Shown here one piece after another: positions 59,823 through 64,000 of a stretch of DNA of 64,000 bases. This DNA is from Planctomycetota bacterium (lineage in GTDB: Bacteria > Planctomycetota > Planctomycetia > Gemmatales > Gemmataceae). Positions within the stretch are counted from its first letter, which is position 1; each line of letters begins with the position of its first letter. The stretch covers positions 1 through 64,000 of the forward strand of contig JAKBCS010000005.1 in the NCBI GenBank assembly GCA_021807595.1, written 5' to 3'. The position numbers and the translations under genes are program-made. The notes below the pieces were generated by a model. The model made no database searches and was not told the DNA's origin. It saw only the letters and a list, made by a program, of their open reading frames with translations.

Positions 59823-61544
59823 TCAGAGATTGAGGGGAACATCCGACGCGCCCACGGACTTTTGGAGCGAATCATCCCCATTGACGGCCGTGTCATTTTT
59901 GACGGGAATCAGGGCCAGCACGAGGGAGAGGACAGCCAAGAGTCCGTAAGTTCCCGCCCAATGATACGGCGTTTGATACCGGACAGCCTCTTGAAATGTT
60001 TCCGGAATCTGAGCCAACACCCGCGTCGGCAGATCGATGACCTCGCTTCGCAGCGGCGAGTGCATGATCCCAAAAAACGAGAACACCCCGGCGAGGGCGA
60101 AGTAGAACGCGGCGCGCAACAAACGCCCATCGATCATCATTGCCAGGGCGGCCGACCAAATCAGGCTGGTAATGATAAAGCCTCCGGCCAGGCAGCGCAA
60201 CGTTTGAACGAACAGACGCGCCGGGGGTTCGGGATCGCGCACTCCCAAGGCCATGTTAAGCGGAATGGTGAGCAAGTACGCTAGCGCGGGGAGAATGGCC
60301 AATGCCAGTGCGGGGTAGTGGCGCGACGGCGTTGCTTGAAACGATTGGGACGTGATCTCTAACCCGACGAACACCAGAATCGGAAACAGCGCGGCACGCG
60401 GCAGCCACTCAAAGAAGAGTTGAAATCCCCCAAAATAGCCGACTCCACCGACGAACAGAGCCGTAGCCAAGGTGTAGGCGGCCCGGCCGCCCATTTTCTT
60501 GTAGGCGGGATGACCGATATACGGCGTCGTTTGGATGACCCCTCCGAGCAAGCCGGCGAATAGCGAAGCGATGCCTTCGGTCACGAGGATCGAGCGCGTG
60601 TCGTAGTCGTCGCCCGCGGCAGCGGCACTCTCGGTGCAATCGATGCCGCCAACGATGGTTGCCAGAGCGAAGGGCAAGACTATTGGCACCTTGCCCAGCG
60701 CGAAAGCGAACACCTGCTGCCACCATGCCGACGATCCACTGCCGTAGAAGGACATCCATTCCGACGGCTGCCGGACAAGTGCCGTACTCTCTCCGTGTTC
60801 GGGAGGGGGCACGAGTTGCAGACCCAGTGGCTCGATCCATCGACAAATCTGAAAGACGAAAGCACCCAACAAGACGGCGGCCAGCGCCCCAGGAAAGCGC
60901 CCCGGCAAGGGACGATGCGCGATAAGGGTCCACAAAACCAGCGCCAATGCCGTCATGCCCACCAAGGGAGTTGCCGCGATGCCGTCCTGAGCCAACGGTA
61001 GGAAAGCGATCAACACCAAGGCAATCGAGGCCAAGGATCCCAACAGCCCCGCTCGCGGAACCAAGCGTCGCAGAGCGTTGCCAAAAGGCGCGCACACGAT
61101 CTTAAAAATCCCAGTTAGAATCAACACGGTTAGGCCAACGTGCCAGGCAAACGTCATGGCCCGTTCGCGATCGCCGCCGGCGACGTGAAAATAGCCTTCG
61201 TTCAGAGCGGGCAAAAGAACCAAGAAAGCGATGCCAAACGTGCTGGGCGTGTCCAATCCCAAGGGCATCGCCGTCACGTCGTCGCGCCCTAGCCGGCGCG
61301 CCAAACGAAAGGCCAACCAAGTGTAGATGACATCGCCCAACAAAACGCCCAGCGCCGTGCCGGGAAGCATGCGCGTCAGCACGAACTCGGACGTGAAAAA
61401 GATCTGTCCTTCCTTGACCTGTCGCTCGATCGGAAGCGAACTACCGATGAGGCCAACGAGCAATACCATCACCGTCACGTTGTCGAGCATCAGGCCAAAG
61501 AAGGCGTTGATGTCGCCGCCGCGCGCCCAAGCATAGCGCCGCAT
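59823..61544 (-). CDS. NCS2-like (xanthine/uracil/AzgA-related) permease
   Basis: 573 residues with about 12-14 membrane segments. The segment IVGGIDCTESAAAAGDDYDTR and LLGGVIQTTPYIGHPAYKKMG corresponds to the NCS2 substrate region around helices 8-10. An N-terminal DNVTVMVLLVGLIGSS segment is less usual. The protein is longer than most bacterial nucleobase permeases, so the substrate is uncertain. It is followed on the same strand by nothing; the hydrolase gene lies 36 bases upstream and may share its promoter. Confidence 0.75.
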   Translation of the reverse strand: MRRYAWARGGDINAFFGLMLDNVTVMVLLVGLIGSSLPIERQVKEGQIFFTSEFVLTRMLPGTALGVLLGDVIYTWLAFRLARRLGRDDVTAMPLGLDTPSTFGIAFLVLLPALNEGYFHVAGGDRERAMTFAWHVGLTVLILTGIFKIVCAPFGNALRRLVPRAGLLGSLASIALVLIAFLPLAQDGIAATPLVGMTALALVLWTLIAHRPLPGRFPGALAAVLLGAFVFQICRWIEPLGLQLVPPPEHGESTALVRQPSEWMSFYGSGSSAWWQQVFAFALGKVPIVLPFALATIVGGIDCTESAAAAGDDYDTRSILVTEGIASLFAGLLGGVIQTTPYIGHPAYKKMGGRAAYTLATALFVGGVGYFGGFQLFFEWLPRAALFPILVFVGLEITSQSFQATPSRHYPALALAILPALAYLLTIPLNMALGVRDPEPPARLFVQTLRCLAGGFIITSLIWSAALAMMIDGRLLRAAFYFALAGVFSFFGIMHSPLRSEVIDLPTRVLAQIPETFQEAVRYQTPYHWAGTYGLLAVLSLVLALIPVKNDTAVNGDDSLQKSVGASDVPLNL

Positions 61545-61580
61545 GGTGCATCTCTCCTCAACTCGCCATCGTTCGGGCCA

Positions 61581-62558
61581 TCAACTTGCGGGAGGCGTCA
61601 AGAATTGCCGTACCACGGCCGCGAGTATCTCTGGATGGGTGTAACTCGGAAGGTGGCCGCAGCCTTCGATCACGACGCGGCCGGCATTGGGCAGACCTTG
61701 CACCAGCATCTCATCGTGGACGCGAGGCACCACCCTGTCGAGGTCGCCGCAGACAATGAGCATCGGCTGCCGGATCGACGGTAGGATCGGACGCAGATCG
61801 ACTTCGTTGAGAACGCACGCCTGATGGGCAAATGCGGAGACGCGCGCGCTGCCCGAACAATCGAGGAAGTACTTCCAAACGCCGGGAGAGGTTCTTCCAA
61901 ACTCTTGCCCCGTCGTCTTGAGCAACGCTTTCTCGCGCAACGGTATGGTTGCCATGCTGCCCGGAAGGAATCTGCCCCAATACGACAGGAACCGTTCGGC
62001 GCGGTGTAGGGGTCGATGTGCGAATCCGCCTTGCAGAATGCCGCGTGGCAGTCGCTCTGGGGCTTCGTGCATCGCTCTCAGGACGATCGTAGAACCAAAC
62101 GACGAGCCATGAACGTAACTTTGACGCACTTCCAGCCGGTCGAGCAAGGCCCACAAGTCGGCGACGAGATGATCGTGAGTGCATTGGCGCAAGCGCGCAC
62201 CGTCGCCGAAGCCGCTCGGAAGATCGTAAGCGATGCAACGGAAATGCGCGGAGAGACGGGAGATCGGCAGCACGAAGGATCGGCAGCTGTCGCCCGCTCC
62301 GTGGACGAAGAGGAGAGGCGGCCCTTCGCCCCAGCTGTAGTAGCGCAAACGATAGCGTCCCGTATCGCAAACGCCGTGGACGGCTTCGCGCTCGAACCGC
62401 GCTTGCGCCTCGGCCAGGTCGATGGGTGGGAGCTGTTCGCCGGGGTGTAGCGCGCAAACCTCGGCACAGGTCAGCGGGCAGTCGGAAGCGTTGCCGGTCG
62501 CGCATGGAGTCTGAGTGCTGACCGTGGAGCCATATTCGAGGGGAAGTTGCTCGTTCAT
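61581..62558 (-). CDS. Alpha/beta hydrolase
   Basis: 325 residues, no signal peptide. After a 70-residue N-terminal extension with four Cys (CATG, CPLTCAEVC) come LLFVHGAGDSCRSF (oxyanion region), VHGSSFGSTIVL (Ser nucleophile), VCGDLDRVVP (Asp) and GCGHLPSYTHPE (His): a complete catalytic triad. Substrate unknown. It precedes the permease gene in the same orientation. Confidence 0.85.
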   Translation of the reverse strand: MNEQLPLEYGSTVSTQTPCATGNASDCPLTCAEVCALHPGEQLPPIDLAEAQARFEREAVHGVCDTGRYRLRYYSWGEGPPLLFVHGAGDSCRSFVLPISRLSAHFRCIAYDLPSGFGDGARLRQCTHDHLVADLWALLDRLEVRQSYVHGSSFGSTIVLRAMHEAPERLPRGILQGGFAHRPLHRAERFLSYWGRFLPGSMATIPLREKALLKTTGQEFGRTSPGVWKYFLDCSGSARVSAFAHQACVLNEVDLRPILPSIRQPMLIVCGDLDRVVPRVHDEMLVQGLPNAGRVVIEGCGHLPSYTHPEILAAVVRQFLTPPAS

Positions 62559-63059
62559 CCTTAATAGAATACCACATTTTGTCGCACGGGGAATCGTCCT
62601 TCCGAGCGAGGGCGCAATCGACTGTCGGCAATCGGCTCAAAGACAGTAGTTCCCGTCAATTCAACGGCGGAATGGAGGTCGTCGAACCGCGAAGAGAGAT
62701 GAAAAATTCTTGAGAATTCGATTGACGCGCTAAAATTCGTTGATATGCTACTACTTGACTCGTACAAAGCCGATGGGGAAGGTAGACAAAGAGAAGCGCG
62801 CAACGTACCGTCGCACGCGCAGCTGTCCGTCCGTCCCAAGCCCTTCGCGTCGTACCACCATCGACTGTTTTCGTTCTTGCTCCCGGCCGCTCGAAACGGG
62901 TAGGAAGAGCCGTTCCGGACTGTGGGCAGCGTTTACTTTTTTCTGTGTTTTCTTGGGGGAGTCCGCGCGTTCGCCGCTGCGCCAATGCTCCGTCAAAGCG
63001 GATGGACAGGATCGCGCCAGCGCTGCGCCGAAGTAACGCCGGACGTGGAGGAATCAAAC
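62559..63059. other. Divergent intergenic region
   Basis: About 500 bases between the hydrolase and the ArsR-type gene. ORFs here lack ribosome binding sites. Contains the promoter candidate at 62722-62749. Confidence 0.45.
62722..62749 (+). promoter_or_regulatory. Candidate promoter upstream of the ArsR-type gene
   Basis: TTGACG (62722-62727), 16-base spacer, TATGCT (62744-62749). The leader to the regulator would be about 300 bases, which is long; treat with caution. Confidence 0.3.
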
Positions 63060-63488
63060 TTGAGCAATTCGACGACCACCGTGCGTACTCGCGTCGCCAA
63101 GGTGACGCCGCCTTCCGCCTCACCGATCCGTGTCAGCGACGAGACCATCGTTCGCCTGACCGACGTGTTCAACATGCTGGCCGATCCGTCGCGCTTGAAG
63201 ATCATTTTGGCTTTGGCCGAATTCGGCGAGATGCACGTCTCTGCCCTGTGCGACATGCTCGGCCAAACGGAAGGACGTGCCAAGTATTCGCAACCCGGCG
63301 TCAGCCATCACCTGACGTTGATGCGCATGGTCGGTCTCGTCGGCTTTCGCCGCGACGGAAAGCACAACTATTATCACCTAGTCTCGTCGCAAATCCGCGA
63401 CCTCTTCGAGCAGTTCTTCGCCGAATCCGGCAACGGTGCCAAAGCGTTGCAATTCGAGGATTTCGCTCTGACGTTCAAACGGAAGTAA
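63060..63488 (+). CDS. ArsR-family winged-helix transcription regulator
   Basis: 142 residues from a TTG start, chosen because GGAGGA lies 7 bases before it and the following sequence is protein-like; a frame extends to 62922 but is poor. The winged helix has MLADPSRLKIILALAE, recognition helix SQPGVSHHLTLMRMVGLV and wing FRRDGKHNYYHL. Between helices is an inserted TEGRAKY loop. The metal Cys pair of classical ArsR/SmtB (CVC in the recognition helix) is missing; one Cys (ALCDM) is present. Probably senses something other than metals; may control the genes around it. Confidence 0.85.
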   Translation: MSNSTTTVRTRVAKVTPPSASPIRVSDETIVRLTDVFNMLADPSRLKIILALAEFGEMHVSALCDMLGQTEGRAKYSQPGVSHHLTLMRMVGLVGFRRDGKHNYYHLVSSQIRDLFEQFFAESGNGAKALQFEDFALTFKRK

Positions 63489-63561
63489 CCGTGCAGCCAA
63501 CTTCGGCGCGAGCAAGGAGCCGACTTCCTCGCGCCGAGGGCCCGCGCGATTGCAAGCCAAT

Positions 63562-64000
63562 TCATTGGATGTTAAGACGGCGGACCCAGGCGGCCTCTCG
63601 GGCGATCTCTTCTTCGCTCAATCCGCTGGAGCGATGAATCTCGGTGCGAGCCATTCTTCCGCTCGTCATGTCCAGTGCCATTACGTCGATAAGACCGTTG
63701 CTACCCACGCCGCAACGCACTTGCACCGGCGACGATTTGGGCAGGTTAGCCGGCAGTCCTTCGATCCAACATTCGCCGATGCTGATGCAGGCGTCGGCTT
63801 GGCTGGCTTCGCCTTGCAGCACTTTGACGCGGACGCGCGATTGATTCTCGGAGACCGTGCAGTAGATCCGGCTGGCCGCCGTAGGCAGCTGCGTGTTCTT
63901 GGAAATGAGAATGTCGTTCACACGCTCTTGCCCCTGCTTGACCTCAATGCCGAGGCTGTGGGCGTTGACGTTGATCTCCACCACCGACGCCAGCACGCCT
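63562..64000 (-). CDS. Hsp70/DnaK-like protein, C-terminal part, lidless (runs off the window)
   Basis: The visible 145 residues are the end of a longer gene continuing past the right edge. They begin GVLASVVEINVNAHSLGIEV, matching the ATPase-to-substrate-domain junction of DnaK (GVLAG...TPLSLGIE), followed by NDILISKNTQLP and the beta-sandwich substrate domain. The protein ends at SEEEIAREAAWVRRLNIQ, where DnaK would continue with about 100 residues of helical lid. Planctomycetes carry several divergent Hsp70 paralogues; this is likely one. Confidence 0.75.
   Translation of the reverse strand, partial: GVLASVVEINVNAHSLGIEVKQGQERVNDILISKNTQLPTAASRIYCTVSENQSRVRVKVLQGEASQADACISIGECWIEGLPANLPKSSPVQVRCGVGSNGLIDVMALDMTSGRMARTEIHRSSGLSEEEIAREAAWVRRLNIQ

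Overview
The window is a chromosomal segment from a planctomycete, most likely of the Gemmataceae/Gemmatales type. The signs are families expanded in that phylum: a DUF1549/DUF1553 cytochrome followed by a DUF1501 protein (29.7-34.5 kb), a DUF1592-type/DUF1552 pair (39.4-43.1 kb), a cytochrome-WD40 fusion, a ThuA-like protein, Uma2-family genes, a zinc-ribbon membrane protein and a secreted S53 peptidase with an N-terminal LEDRLTP motif. No rRNA operon, phage or CRISPR array is visible. These assignments come from reading motifs, not from searches.

Region 1 (0-20.3 kb) is respiratory. After a tRNA-Met, the minus strand carries an alternative complex III: actA (pentaheme), actB (Fe-S/molybdopterin-like), an actC-actD fusion and a tetraheme actE-like gene. 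The last subunit, actF, is separated from these by a block on the opposite strand: cytochrome c, coiled-coil outer-membrane porin, diheme lipoprotein cytochrome. Next, on the plus strand, is a clade II (atypical) nitrous oxide reductase cluster: a lipoprotein cytochrome c, nosZ with a lipobox, nosD, nosF, nosL, nosY and a conserved-looking membrane protein. A plausible electron path is quinol to alternative complex III to small cytochromes c to NosZ. Thirteen c-type heme sites are encoded in five proteins of this region.

Region 2 (20.5-25.5 kb) has a very large protease in which a caspase-like domain without catalytic residues is fused to a CtpA-type S41 protease, then argJ and hemF. Region 3 (25.8-38.7 kb) holds tandem sialate-O-acetylesterase-like SGNH hydrolases, the DUF1549/1553-DUF1501 pair, an APC permease, two tandem alpha/beta esterases and a small secreted protein. 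Region 4 (38.9-39.3 kb) is an orphan tRNA-Ile(GAT)/tRNA-Ala(TGC) pair behind a consensus sigma-70 promoter.

Region 5 (39.4-50.4 kb) has the DUF1592-type/DUF1552 pair, a Uma2 pseudogene broken by a palindromic MITE-like element and a frameshift, ThuA and cytochrome-WD40 genes, the S53 peptidase, tmRNA (ssrA) and a Met/Gly repeat protein. Region 6 (50.8-64 kb) contains an intact Uma2 gene, a zinc-ribbon protein, a radical SAM protein, proline dehydrogenase, a non-RD kinase next to two overlapping DUF3754 genes, a basic secreted protein, an NCS2-like permease, a hydrolase, an ArsR-type regulator and the end of an Hsp70-like gene that lacks a lid. Several families of palindromic repeats sit between convergent genes.
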